A stretch of DNA of 64,000 nucleotides. Origin: Streptomyces sp. CB02959. GTDB lineage: Bacteria > Actinomycetota > Actinomycetes > Streptomycetales > Streptomycetaceae. Location: the NCBI RefSeq assembly GCF_002803155.1, contig NZ_NNBP01000028.1, positions 147,772 to 211,771 on the forward strand. Direction: 5' to 3'. Below, one piece after another: positions 33,000-41,636 of this stretch. The translations under genes and the position numbers were made by a program. Under the pieces are notes generated by a model, which saw only the letters and a list, made by a program, of their open reading frames with translations, made no database searches and had not been told where the DNA came from. Numbering within the stretch: the stretch's first letter is position 1; every line of letters starts with the position of its first letter.

Positions 33000-33857
33000 C
33001 TACGACGACGCCGAAGCGATCTTGCCGGTGAAGATGTCCCGCCGGTCCGGCAGCCGTACCGCGACCTCGGTGCCGAACCCGTACAGCACGGTCGTGGAGG
33101 TCACCGCCGCCCCCGCCGGCGCGCCGTTGGCGAACCGGAACCGCTCGCGGACCTTGCGCAGCCGTCCGGCGTCGTCCAGGTACGCGTCGAACGGCACCAC
33201 GACGGTGGTGAACCCTTTTTCCGCCGCCACCAGCGCCGGCCTGGTCCGCGCCGACGCCCGCCCGGCGGCCGCGGCCAGATCGGTCGTCCCGCGGTAGTGC
33301 CGCACCACCACCCCGCCCAGCCGCTCCTCCCCCTGGAACGTCACCTCCCGCGCGCCGCGCAGCAGTTCGGCGGCGGCCAGCGGGTCGGTCGCCCCGCCGG
33401 TGACCAGGTTCCCGTCGGACAGCGCCGCGGTGTCCACCCGCACCCACTTGTCGACCGGCACCCCCGCCCCCCGGTTCTTCATGAACAGCGCGCCGGGCGC
33501 CAGGATCTCGGTGATCGGCTGGTGGCCGCCGCCGGGCTTGCCCTTCAGGTCCGGCAGCACCACCCGCAGCTGCCCGCTGGCGGCCGCGAAGTCGTAGCCC
33601 CCGGTCCCCCGGATCGCCACCAGCGTCCCGCCGCTGACCGTCTCCATCGCCGTCCGCACCTTGGCGGTGCCGGCCCGCACCAGCGCCTCGGCGCTGCGCC
33701 GCAGGTCCACCGCGGCCGCCGCCCGCTTGGGCGCCGCCTGGTCGTCCGCCGCGGCACCCTCCGGCGAGCAGCCCGTCGCCAGCAGCCCCGCCATCAGCCC
33801 CGTCCCGCACGCCACGGCCGCGGCGACCGCGCCGCCTCGCCTGTCCTGCACCACCAT
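33000..33857 (-). CDS. Exported lipoprotein, LppX/LprG-like fold possible
   Basis: 285 residues. Signal with basic start (QDRRGG), hydrophobic part and Cys30 in LLATGC, a slightly unusual lipobox. The body is beta-rich with repeated VDLRRSAEALVRAGTAKVRTAM-like and YRGTTDLAAAAG segments, like actinobacterial LppX/LprA lipoproteins that carry lipids. No operon partner: the small gene downstream is 173 bases away. Confidence 0.78.
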   Translation of the reverse strand: MVVQDRRGGAVAAAVACGTGLMAGLLATGCSPEGAAADDQAAPKRAAAAVDLRRSAEALVRAGTAKVRTAMETVSGGTLVAIRGTGGYDFAAASGQLRVVLPDLKGKPGGGHQPITEILAPGALFMKNRGAGVPVDKWVRVDTAALSDGNLVTGGATDPLAAAELLRGAREVTFQGEERLGGVVVRHYRGTTDLAAAAGRASARTRPALVAAEKGFTTVVVPFDAYLDDAGRLRKVRERFRFANGAPAGAAVTSTTVLYGFGTEVAVRLPDRRDIFTGKIASASS

Positions 33858-34096
33858 GCGTACGAGCCCCCTCGGCCGCTGTGCTCGGGACCGCCTGGGC
33901 CGGCCGGTCCGCTCGGGACGGTCGGACGTTCCGCCCCCGGCTCGTCTGACGGTGCGTCGACCGATCCGTTCAACGACCGTTCCGGGGCCTCGTCACGCAA
34001 CGGCACCCGGGGCGCCGCCCCCGCCGGCGGCCCCGCCGTCCGCCCCGCAGCCCGCCCCGCAGTCCGCCCCGCGGGACGGAGTGCACCGACAGGGGC

Positions 34097-34102
34097 TAGC
34101 GT
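34097..34102 (+). promoter_or_regulatory. -10 element TAGCGT (leaderless start)
   Basis: TAGCGT ends six bases before the GTG of the 61-residue gene, with no ribosome site between, the same geometry as at nur and ygfZ. Confidence 0.5.
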
Positions 34103-34108
34103 GGCCGG

Positions 34109-34294
34109 GTGCCCGAATCCGCCCCGCACCGCGCCTTCACCACCGAGCGCGGTTCCTTCTGCCTGGCTCGTTGCGACTGCGGTTGGACCGGGATGGCCCG
34201 CCGCGCCCGCTCCCAGGCGCGGACCGATGCCGAGCGTCACCAGGCCGCTGCGCAGAGCGGCCCCGGCACCGCCCCGGGACGCCCGGTGGAATGA
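34109..34294 (+). CDS. Small Cys-containing protein, function unknown
   Basis: 61 residues: FTTERGSFCLARCDCGWTGMARRARSQARTDAERH is the conserved-looking core, with three cysteines (CxxxCxC) followed by a basic helix. The tail is Pro/Gly-rich. The length, codon use with high third-position GC and the well-placed -10 support a real gene. The Cys-turn-basic-helix shape resembles half of a zinc ribbon; binding is not shown. Confidence 0.6.
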   Translation: MPESAPHRAFTTERGSFCLARCDCGWTGMARRARSQARTDAERHQAAAQSGPGTAPGRPVE

Positions 34295-34524
34295 CCCGGT
34301 CCGTTCCGGGAACCCGCCACCCCCCGCGCCGCATCTGGGTAGTGAGGACACAACAGCACCGCGCGGCAACGGACTTCACTCGCGTTACCGGACGGAACGG
34401 CACAACGGGGATGTGCCCGGCCGCCCCCGCCGGTGCGGTGTCCCGGCACACACCCCGCGACCACCCGCCGGACGACCGGCGGGCCGGGGCCGGACCGTAC
34501 GACAACCAAGGGGGATTCATCCCA

Positions 34525-36108
34525 GTGAAGCGGCGCACACTCCTGACGGCCGGCGGCGGACTCGCGGCCACCTCCCTCGCCCTGGCCACCGGCTGCGACG
34601 CCCCGGGCGGCCCCGCCGCGGCGGCCTCCGGCAGCGGGATCGGAGGCGCCATGAACACCGCGGCCGCCGCCAAGACCACCGCCACCCAGACGGCCTGGAG
34701 CGCACTCGGCAAGAGCCTCGACGGCGACCTGATACGTGCCTCCGACGCCTCCTACGCCTCCGCCCGACGCCTCTACAACACCCGCTTCGACACCCTGAAG
34801 CCATCCGCCATCGCCTACGTCAAGCACCCCGGCGACATAGCCGAATGCCTGGGCTTCGCCCGCCGCTACAACGCCCCGGTCGCCATCCGCAGCGGCGGCC
34901 ACTCCTACGCCGGCTTCTCCAGCGGCGACGGAAAGCTCGTCATCGACGTCTCGGCGCTCGACAAGGTCGGCGCGCCGTCCGGCGGCATCACCCGGATCGG
35001 CGCCGGCGCCAAACTCATCGACGTCTACGAGGGCCTGGGCGCGCACGGCGTCACGGTCCCCGGCGGCTCCTGCCCCACCGTCGGCATATCCGGCCTGACC
35101 CTCGGCGGCGGCCACGGCGTGGTGTCCCGGGCGTACGGCCTGACCTGCGACAGCCTGGTCGGCGCCACCGTCGTCACGGCCGACGGCAAGACCGTCGACT
35201 GCGACAAGGACCACCACCCCGACCTCTTCTGGGCGCTGCGCGGCGCCGGCAACGGCAACTTCGGCGTGGTCACCGAACTCCGCTTCCGCACCCACCCGGC
35301 GCCCCGCGCGGTGATGGGGTACATGACCTGGCCGTGGGCGAAGGCCGCGGCGGTGCTGGGCTCCTGGCAGAAGTGGGGCCCGGACCAGGCCGACGAGATA
35401 TGGTCCACCGCCCACTTCGACGCCCGCCCCGGCAACACCCCGGCCGTCTCCGTCGCGGCCTTCTCCCTCGGCAGCTACCGGGACCTCCAGAACGCCGTCG
35501 ACAAGCTCGCCGACCAGCCCGGCGGCCCCGGCCCGGCCACCCACGTCAGCCTCACCCCGATCGGCTACCTGGACGCGATGGAGGCGTACGCGGGCTGCTC
35601 CTCCAAGTCCACCGCCCAGTGCCACATGCCCGGCACCCTCCCCGGCCACACCGGGGAGGGGAAGCTGGGCCGGGAGACCTACGCGGCCCGCTCGCACTTC
35701 TTCGACCGCTCGCTGTCCGCGGCGGGCATACAGGCCCTTCTGACGCAGATCGAGAGCGGCGGCCGCAAGGGCGTCACCGGCAACGTCGCGCTGACCGCGC
35801 TGGGCGGCGCCATCAACCGCGTGGGCACCGGCGACACCGCCTTCGTCCACCGCCGCTCCCGCTTCCTCGCCCAGTACCTGGCGTCCTGGCCGGCCGGCGG
35901 CTCCGGTGCCGCCGGCACCGCCTGGCTGGACGCCTTCCACGGCGCGATGCGGCGCCACTCCTCGGGCGCGGCGTACCAGAACTACACCGACGCCGGCCTG
36001 TCCGACTGGAAGTCCGCCTACTACGGGACGGCCGCCGCCCGCCTCGACAAGGTCAAGCAGACCTACGACCCGCAGCGGCTGTTCAGCACCTTCGCCCAGG
36101 CCCTCTGA
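34525..36108 (+). CDS. Secreted bicovalent FAD-linked oxidoreductase (BBE family)
   Basis: 527-residue berberine-bridge-enzyme-like oxidase. The N-terminus KRRTLLTAGGGLAATSLALATGC looks like a Tat-type lipoprotein signal. The PCMH FAD domain (about 90-270) holds both residues that attach FAD covalently: His in IRSGGHSYAGF and Cys in GGSCPTVGISG. The BBE C-terminal segment reads YQNYTDAGLSDWKSAYYG near 490. Such enzymes oxidise sugars or natural products; no partner genes are adjacent. GTG start at 34525. Confidence 0.88.
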   Translation: MKRRTLLTAGGGLAATSLALATGCDAPGGPAAAASGSGIGGAMNTAAAAKTTATQTAWSALGKSLDGDLIRASDASYASARRLYNTRFDTLKPSAIAYVKHPGDIAECLGFARRYNAPVAIRSGGHSYAGFSSGDGKLVIDVSALDKVGAPSGGITRIGAGAKLIDVYEGLGAHGVTVPGGSCPTVGISGLTLGGGHGVVSRAYGLTCDSLVGATVVTADGKTVDCDKDHHPDLFWALRGAGNGNFGVVTELRFRTHPAPRAVMGYMTWPWAKAAAVLGSWQKWGPDQADEIWSTAHFDARPGNTPAVSVAAFSLGSYRDLQNAVDKLADQPGGPGPATHVSLTPIGYLDAMEAYAGCSSKSTAQCHMPGTLPGHTGEGKLGRETYAARSHFFDRSLSAAGIQALLTQIESGGRKGVTGNVALTALGGAINRVGTGDTAFVHRRSRFLAQYLASWPAGGSGAAGTAWLDAFHGAMRRHSSGAAYQNYTDAGLSDWKSAYYGTAAARLDKVKQTYDPQRLFSTFAQAL

Positions 36109-36134
36109 CCCGCCCCGGGCGCGTACCGAACGCC

Positions 36135-36170
36135 GATGGCCCGGCCCCCTTCCATGGGGACCGGGCCATC
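36135..36170. terminator. Terminator between convergent oxidase and PAP2 genes
   Basis: GATGGCCCGG (36135-36144) pairs with CCGGGCCATC (36161-36170), with an inner CCCC/GGGG. It follows the oxidase stop by 26 bases and can act on both genes. Confidence 0.8.
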
Positions 36171-36233
36171 GCCCTACGCTCCGTCAGACGCCCCGCGCCG
36201 GGCGCCCGGACCGCCGGGGCCGTACCGGGGGTG

Positions 36234-36959
36234 TCAGGCCGCCAGGTCCTTGTCCCGCTCGTCCTGATGGCGCAGCGCCGGCTCCGCGGCCACCACCGGT
36301 CCGGGCTCCGCGCCCCGGCCGGCCGCCACCGGCTCCGCCGGCCGCCCTCCGGCCCGGACCAGCCAGGCCAGCGGCGACCGCTCGACCGCCGTCATCATCG
36401 GCACCAGCACCGCCTGCGCGAGCGGCGCCAGCAGCAGGGCGACGGCCGTGCCGAGGGCGAACCCGCCGACCACGTCGGTCGGGTAGTGGACGCCCATGTA
36501 GACCCGGCAGAACCCTTCGAGCAGCGCCAGCCCGATCCCGATCAGGCCGAACCGGCGGTGCGCGATGAACAGGCCGACGCCGACGGCCATGGTGAGCGTG
36601 GCGTGGTCGCTGACGAACGAGAAGTCGCTCTTGCCGGGGATCAGCACCGTCAGGCCGGCGTGGTCCTTGAACGGCCGCGGCCGCTGGACGAATCCGCGGA
36701 TCGGGACGTTGGCCAACAGCGCCAGTCCGGCGGCCAGCGGTGCCCAGACCAGCCCGGCGATCGCGGCCGGCCCCTCCGGACGGCGGCGGGCGGACCACCA
36801 GGCGATCAGACACAGCACTCCGAGGGCGGCGATGATGCCGTACTCACCGATGAACTCCATCGCGCGGTTCACCCCTTGCGGGGCGTGCTTCGCGAGGCCG
36901 TTGATGCCGTCGAGCACGTCGACGTCGGGGTTCGGCCCCTCGAATGCGAGTCCAGCCAT
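36234..36959 (-). CDS. PAP2-family membrane phosphatase
   Basis: 241 residues with about five transmembrane segments. The three phosphatase motifs are recognisable: RGFVQRPRPF near 90, SFVSDHAT near 115 (the usual PSGH is SDHA here) and CRVYMGVHYPTDVVGG near 152. This group includes undecaprenyl-pyrophosphate phosphatases and lipid phosphatases; the substrate is open. Confidence 0.87.
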   Translation of the reverse strand: MAGLAFEGPNPDVDVLDGINGLAKHAPQGVNRAMEFIGEYGIIAALGVLCLIAWWSARRRPEGPAAIAGLVWAPLAAGLALLANVPIRGFVQRPRPFKDHAGLTVLIPGKSDFSFVSDHATLTMAVGVGLFIAHRRFGLIGIGLALLEGFCRVYMGVHYPTDVVGGFALGTAVALLLAPLAQAVLVPMMTAVERSPLAWLVRAGGRPAEPVAAGRGAEPGPVVAAEPALRHQDERDKDLAA

Positions 36960-37195
36960 CTACCGTGGCCCCTTATCTTCCGCGCGCCGTGCGAGCGCCG
37001 CCCAGTGCTACCAACCCCCGTTGCCGATCCGTGTGGCCGTCGAGCTTGTACTGCCTACTGCCTACCCGCCGCGAGCGTTGCCGTGCCCCCTACGCCAGGG
37101 GAACGTGGCGCTCACCCCCGGCGTTCCACTCTCCACGGGATGATCACCAGGACGTTATCGAAGCTTGGTCGGTCACCGCAGTCCAGGACTCATGT

Positions 37196-38218
37196 TCACC
37201 CGCCGTTCGCGACGGGGAGCGCTTTCGCGCCATCCGACGTCACGCGGGTGGCGCCGATGTAGTCCGGCGTATCGATCTTGTCGAACCGGATCACCGCGCC
37301 GGTGTAGGGCGCGTTGATCATGTACCCGCCGCCCACGTACATGCCCACGTGGTGGATGGACCGCGGGTCGTTCAGGTCGTAGGCGAAGAACACCAGGTCG
37401 CCCGGGAGCAACTCGTTCCGCTTCGGGTGCGGGCCGGCGTTCCACTGGTCGTTCGCCACCCGCGGCAGTTCGATGCCCACCGAGTGGTAGGCGGCCTTGG
37501 TCAGCCCCGAGCAGTCGAACCGCCCGCCCTGGTCGGCCGTTCCGTTGCCGCCCCACAGATAGGGCGTGCCGAGCTTGCCCTGGGCGTAGTAGATGGCGGC
37601 CGCGGCCTGCCGGGAGGACGCCACCGGGCCGACCGGGGCCTCGAAGCTCTTGGCCAGGGTCGTGATGGTCTTCACGTAGTTCTGCGTCTCGCGGTACGGC
37701 GGCACGCCGTTGTACTGGATGACCCGGTACGCGCCCGCGTTGTACGCGGCGAGCATGTTCTCGGTGGCGCTGCCCGCCGCGCCCTTCACATAACCGGCCA
37801 GTTCGCAGTCGTACGAGGCGGCCGACGGAATGGCGTCCTCCGGGTCCCAGATGTCCTTCTTGCCGTCGCCGTTGCCGTCGATGCCGTGGGTGGCCCACGT
37901 CCCCGGGATGAACTGCGCTATGCCACGGGCGTCCGCCGGGCTCTGCGCATGCGGGTTCCAGCCGCTCTCCTGGTAGAGCTGCGCCGCCAGCAGAGCCGGG
38001 TTGATGGCCGGGCAGAGCGTCCCCCACTTCTGCACCAGCGACTGGTATGCGGCCGGCACCGCCCCCTTGGCGAGCCCGACCGCCCGGCCCGCGGCCCCCG
38101 CCAGCCCGGCCGCCGCCCCATACGTACCGATCACGAGCAGGGCGACCAGGCAGAGCATCAGCCCCACCCCGAGCCCGCTGGCCATCCAGAATTTCCGCAC
38201 CCCACAACCCTCCCCCAT
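37196..38218 (-). CDS. Bifunctional lytic transglycosylase / NlpC-P60 protein
   Basis: 340 residues. An N-terminal membrane anchor (about 12-35), an SLT/lysozyme-like domain at 60-195 (catalytic Glu in LYQESGWNPHA; RGIAQFIPGTWATHGID; MLAAYNAG), then a C40 peptidase at 210-335 with Cys in RFDCSGLTKAAY and His in IHHVGMYVGGG. This two-enzyme build is that of wall-opening proteins in Gram-positive conjugation systems (VirB1/TcpG-like). It is divergent from the secretion-like operon and most likely serves it. Confidence 0.88.
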   Translation of the reverse strand: MGEGCGVRKFWMASGLGVGLMLCLVALLVIGTYGAAAGLAGAAGRAVGLAKGAVPAAYQSLVQKWGTLCPAINPALLAAQLYQESGWNPHAQSPADARGIAQFIPGTWATHGIDGNGDGKKDIWDPEDAIPSAASYDCELAGYVKGAAGSATENMLAAYNAGAYRVIQYNGVPPYRETQNYVKTITTLAKSFEAPVGPVASSRQAAAAIYYAQGKLGTPYLWGGNGTADQGGRFDCSGLTKAAYHSVGIELPRVANDQWNAGPHPKRNELLPGDLVFFAYDLNDPRSIHHVGMYVGGGYMINAPYTGAVIRFDKIDTPDYIGATRVTSDGAKALPVANGG

Positions 38219-38632
38219 TCAGGCCCGGTTCACAGCCCTTTCGCCGGCCACCGCGCGCCTTGCCGCCGCACCACGGTGCACGATCCGGCGCACGGGGCGC
38301 TTCGAACGGTGTGCGATTCCCGTCACATCCGCCCGCCGCCACCGCGGACCGGCCGAACCGCCCTCCCCACCCCGCCCCTTGGGCCGCACCTCGGCGGACA
38401 CCGCCCCGACCCGACAGTCATTGCTCAGCGTTATCGCGCGTGATACACACGGTGAGACAAGGGGAGGCGGCGGGCGACGGACGGGGCCGCACACACGACA
38501 CCCGCACCGGATCCGTCGAAGAAAGCCGCCAAGTCGACATCTGATGGCGTCTTCGTCAGCGAAGATGGAGACTGGACCCGTGCCGAACGGCACGGACTGG
38601 CAACTACCCATGAAGGGGCGGTGAGTTCACAC
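38219..38632. other. Divergent promoter region of the secretion-like locus
   Basis: No gene seen in 414 bases between the lysozyme/P60 gene and the pilin-like gene. It should hold both promoters. I could not place a convincing operator. Confidence 0.45.
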
Positions 38633-38941
38633 ATGTTCATTGCGGCCGAAAAAGGCGACATCACCACCATCATCGGCGGAATCGCCCCCGACTGGGGACC
38701 GTTCGGCACCCTGGGCAACGAGGCCCGCGTGATGGTGCAGGTCATCATGGCGGTGGCGATCCTGATCTGCCTCGGCATCGCCATCTGGGGCGCCGCCAAG
38801 CAGCGCATCGGCGCCACCGCACTCCGCGACACCTTCAGCGCCGAGCAGGGCAAGGGCCTGATCGTGGCCGGCCTCACCGGCGTCTTCATCATCGGTTCCC
38901 TCGGCACGCTGTTCACCATCGTCTACGGCATGGCCGTCTAG
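38633..38941 (+). CDS. Small two-helix membrane protein, VirB2/pilin-like
   Basis: 102 residues with two hydrophobic helices (about 34-53 and 77-99) joined by a basic-to-acidic loop AAKQRIGATALRDTFSAEQGKG. No signal peptide. In size, topology and position it resembles the VirB2/TrbC or PrgI-neighbour pilin-like proteins of type IV systems. AAGGGG lies 14 bases before this ATG and 2 bases before a GTG at 38621, so the start is uncertain by four residues. First gene of the cmd-type operon. Confidence 0.75.
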   Translation: MFIAAEKGDITTIIGGIAPDWGPFGTLGNEARVMVQVIMAVAILICLGIAIWGAAKQRIGATALRDTFSAEQGKGLIVAGLTGVFIIGSLGTLFTIVYGMAV

Positions 38942-38951
38942 CCGCCGCGCA

Positions 38952-38977
38952 CCGGCGGCCCGACGGCGGGCCGCCGG
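38952..38977 (+). terminator. Strong hairpin after the pilin-like gene
   Basis: CCGGCGGCCC and GGGCCGCCGG with a six-base loop, beginning 11 bases after the stop. It would raise the level of the small membrane protein relative to the downstream genes, or end its transcript. Confidence 0.75.
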
Positions 38978-39490
38978 ACGCCCGGGCGCCCCGGCGGGAC
39001 GGGCACCACCCCTTCGCCCTGCCCGCCGCCACCGGCCACCGCACCGCGCACGTCGGCACGCACCCGTCCCGGCGCCGCCCCCCGTGCGCCCCCGCCCGAC
39101 CCCTCTCCGCCGTCCCGTGCCCCCACATGTCCCACCCCCCTGCCCGAGGCCCCATGCTGACGCCCACTCACCCCGGACCGCGGGGCCCTGAGCCGCGCCG
39201 TGACCACACCCGCCACCAGCGGGCCGATTGGGCCGCCCGTGTCGCGGGGACGGTTGGTTCCGGAGACAAGCAGGCCGCGGCGGGCGTTCGGCGGACGACG
39301 GGGACAAACCTCCCAGAGTCCCCCATTCGCCTCTGCCGCCCAGCAACTGAGGAACCGTCACGGTGAGATGTACTCGTACCACTTCACCCGAGCCGCCGCC
39401 CGCGCAGCTACGGTCATATGAAGGCGGCACACCAACGGCACGGACGGCGAGGGCGGCAACGGCGATGGCGGCAGAGGGGGCACAGGCGCG
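38978..39490. other. Long spacer inside the secretion-like locus
   Basis: About 510 bases very rich in C on the plus strand, without a credible gene; the small frames here lack ribosome sites and family-like sequence. It probably carries a second promoter for the following five genes, since the hairpin precedes it. Confidence 0.45.
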
Positions 39491-40345
39491 ATGAGTATCG
39501 GCGACGACGGAGGCTACGGCGACAGCCGCGGCTCCGGCACGGGTCAGACCAGGACCAGACTTCCCGACGGCGAGACCGACACCTACGGCACGCCCCGCCG
39601 CGCCCGGGCCGGCCTCTCCAGCCGCAACCTCATCACGGTCGTCGGCGTGGTCGTCCTGCTGCTCGCGGCCATCGCCTTCGCGAACCGGGGCGGCAGCGGC
39701 AACAGCGAGACCGACTCCGGCTCCACCGGCTCCGCCAAGGACCAGGCCGCGGCCCAGCCGACCGCCCCCACGGGCACCAAGCCGGTCACCGGCAAGACCG
39801 GCGGCATCGCCTCGGGCTTCCCGCAGACGGAACAGGGGGCGCAGTCGGCGGCGGCGAATTATGTGGTGGCGCTCTCCGGGGACGGGATGTACCAGTCCGG
39901 CCGCCGGGACGCACTCGTGGACGCCGTCTACACCCCTTCCGCCGCCACGGCCCGCAAAGCGAGCCTGGGCAAGACCTACACCGACCCGAAATTCCTCGCG
40001 CAGGTCGGCCTCAAGGCCGACGGCAGCGTCCCCCAGGGCATGACCTTCGTCTCCAGGGCCAACCCGGCCGGGACGAAGACCGAGGCGTTCGGGGGCACCA
40101 CCGCCAAGGTCTCGGTCTGGTACTCCCTCCTCTTCGGCGTCGCGGGCCAGGGATCCCAGAATCCGGTCTCGGAGAACTGGTACACGGCCACGATGCAACT
40201 GCAGTGGGTGAACGGCGACTGGAAGGTCGCCGGGTTCACGACGAGCGCCGGGCCGGCTCCGATCGGCGGAGACCAGACCGCCGCCACGGCCGACGCCATT
40301 TCCAAGGCCGTTCAAGGGTTCGGAGGGTTGACCTATGCGAGGTGA
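39491..40345 (+). CDS. Bitopic membrane protein, VirB8/TcpC-like
   Basis: 284 residues: hydrophilic N-terminus (1-45), one transmembrane helix (about 46-64), a Ser/Thr/Ala linker, then an extracellular domain (95-284) ending in SENWYTATMQLQWVNGDWKVAGF, the NTF2-like strand pattern seen in VirB8/TcpC proteins. These form the membrane scaffold of type IV systems. It overlaps the next gene by 11 bases. Confidence 0.75.
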   Translation: MSIGDDGGYGDSRGSGTGQTRTRLPDGETDTYGTPRRARAGLSSRNLITVVGVVVLLLAAIAFANRGGSGNSETDSGSTGSAKDQAAAQPTAPTGTKPVTGKTGGIASGFPQTEQGAQSAAANYVVALSGDGMYQSGRRDALVDAVYTPSAATARKASLGKTYTDPKFLAQVGLKADGSVPQGMTFVSRANPAGTKTEAFGGTTAKVSVWYSLLFGVAGQGSQNPVSENWYTATMQLQWVNGDWKVAGFTTSAGPAPIGGDQTAATADAISKAVQGFGGLTYAR

Positions 40346-41636
40346 CAACCGGCGTCGGCTCCTTGGGGTCACCGCGGCGCTGACCGGTGTGCAGACCACG
40401 CTCGTGGTCCTGTCGGCACGCGCGTTCGCCGCGCCCTCACCCTCACCGAACCCCTCCGACGGTGCCTGCGCCCTCCTCACGGACAAGGCCAAAGAGCTCT
40501 GCGAGCAGCGCAGCTCGGGCGGCGGGACCGGGACAGCCGATCCGGGCGGCGGCGGTCTCTCCACCAACAACCCCCTAGACCCCCTCGGTTCCCTCGCGCA
40601 GGGATGTGCCAAAGCCGCGGCCTGGATTGTCGATAAATTGTCGGGGGCCGTGAAGGCCACCTCGCAGGTGGACTTCACGAATGCGGCGTTCCTGCGGCAG
40701 TACGCGGTGGTCTTCGCCGCGTCCACCGTGCTCACGCTGGTGCTGTGGCTGCTGGCCGTCGCCAAGCGGGCCGTGCGGGGGGTGCGGCTGACGGAGGCGA
40801 TCAGCGAGGCGGTCGGGTTCCTCTGGCTGACGGTGCTGGCGTCCGCGTTCACGCCGTTGATCCTCTACACGGTGGTGTCGGCGACCGACGCCGTCACCGA
40901 GATCATCGCGAAGGGGACGGGGGCGCAGACCGACACGTTCTTCGGGGCGTTCTCGCAGGCGCTGACCAAGGGGACGGACATCGGCGGCGGCCCGATCATG
41001 CTGATCGTGGTGTCGCTGGTGTCGGTGCTGGCCGCCGGTGTGCTCTGGCTGGAGCTGGTGATCCGGGCCGCGCTGCTGTACGTCGGGGCGCTGCTGGGGA
41101 CCGTGGTGTACGCCGGGCTGGTCGACAAGAACATGTGGGGGCACGTCCGGCGCTGGGCGGGGATCATGATCGCGGTGATCATGGTGAAACCGGTGATCGT
41201 GATCGTGCTGGGGATCGCCGGGGCGCTCTCCGGGGACAAGGGGCCGAACGCCTTCTCGGCCGTGGTGTCCGGGCTCGCCATCATCATCCTGGCGATCTTC
41301 GCGAGTGCGGTGATCTACCGGTTCGTACCGGGCTTCGGCGACGAGATGGTGTCGGCGCGGTCCAGCAAGGGGCGGGCCACCGACGGCAGCCAGGCGGCCG
41401 CCATGATCTCCTCGCCCGCGGCGCTGGTGTCGCAGGGCATCAAGACGCACAGTTCCCGCCGGTCGGGCGGGGACGGCGGCGGCGCGCAGGGCGGGCAGTC
41501 CCGCCCGGCCGACGCGGTGTCCGGCGGGGTCGCCGCGCACGGTTCCCGTTCGTCCTCGACGGCGCCGGCTCCCCGGGCGAACCCCGGTGCCGGCGGCCCC
41601 CGCACCGGCAAGACACCTGGAGGTGAGGGGCGTTGA
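40335..41636 (+). CDS. Polytopic membrane protein, VirB6/TrbL-like
   Basis: 433 residues: signal-like first helix, Pro/Gly-rich loop (30-75), then about six transmembrane segments between 112 and 330 and a disordered Ser/Gly/Ala tail (345-433). Length and topology match VirB6/TrbL channel proteins. It overlaps the genes on both sides (11 bases and TTGA), so the operon is tightly coupled. Confidence 0.75.
   Translation: MRGDNRRRLLGVTAALTGVQTTLVVLSARAFAAPSPSPNPSDGACALLTDKAKELCEQRSSGGGTGTADPGGGGLSTNNPLDPLGSLAQGCAKAAAWIVDKLSGAVKATSQVDFTNAAFLRQYAVVFAASTVLTLVLWLLAVAKRAVRGVRLTEAISEAVGFLWLTVLASAFTPLILYTVVSATDAVTEIIAKGTGAQTDTFFGAFSQALTKGTDIGGGPIMLIVVSLVSVLAAGVLWLELVIRAALLYVGALLGTVVYAGLVDKNMWGHVRRWAGIMIAVIMVKPVIVIVLGIAGALSGDKGPNAFSAVVSGLAIIILAIFASAVIYRFVPGFGDEMVSARSSKGRATDGSQAAAMISSPAALVSQGIKTHSSRRSGGDGGGAQGGQSRPADAVSGGVAAHGSRSSSTAPAPRANPGAGGPRTGKTPGGEGR

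Noticed and set aside
33297..37262. 1321-codon open frame on the plus strand
   Set aside because: It runs across the oxidase in another frame and over the minus-strand lipoprotein and PAP2 genes, with Arg/Pro-rich nonsense sequence; a shadow of high-GC codon use.
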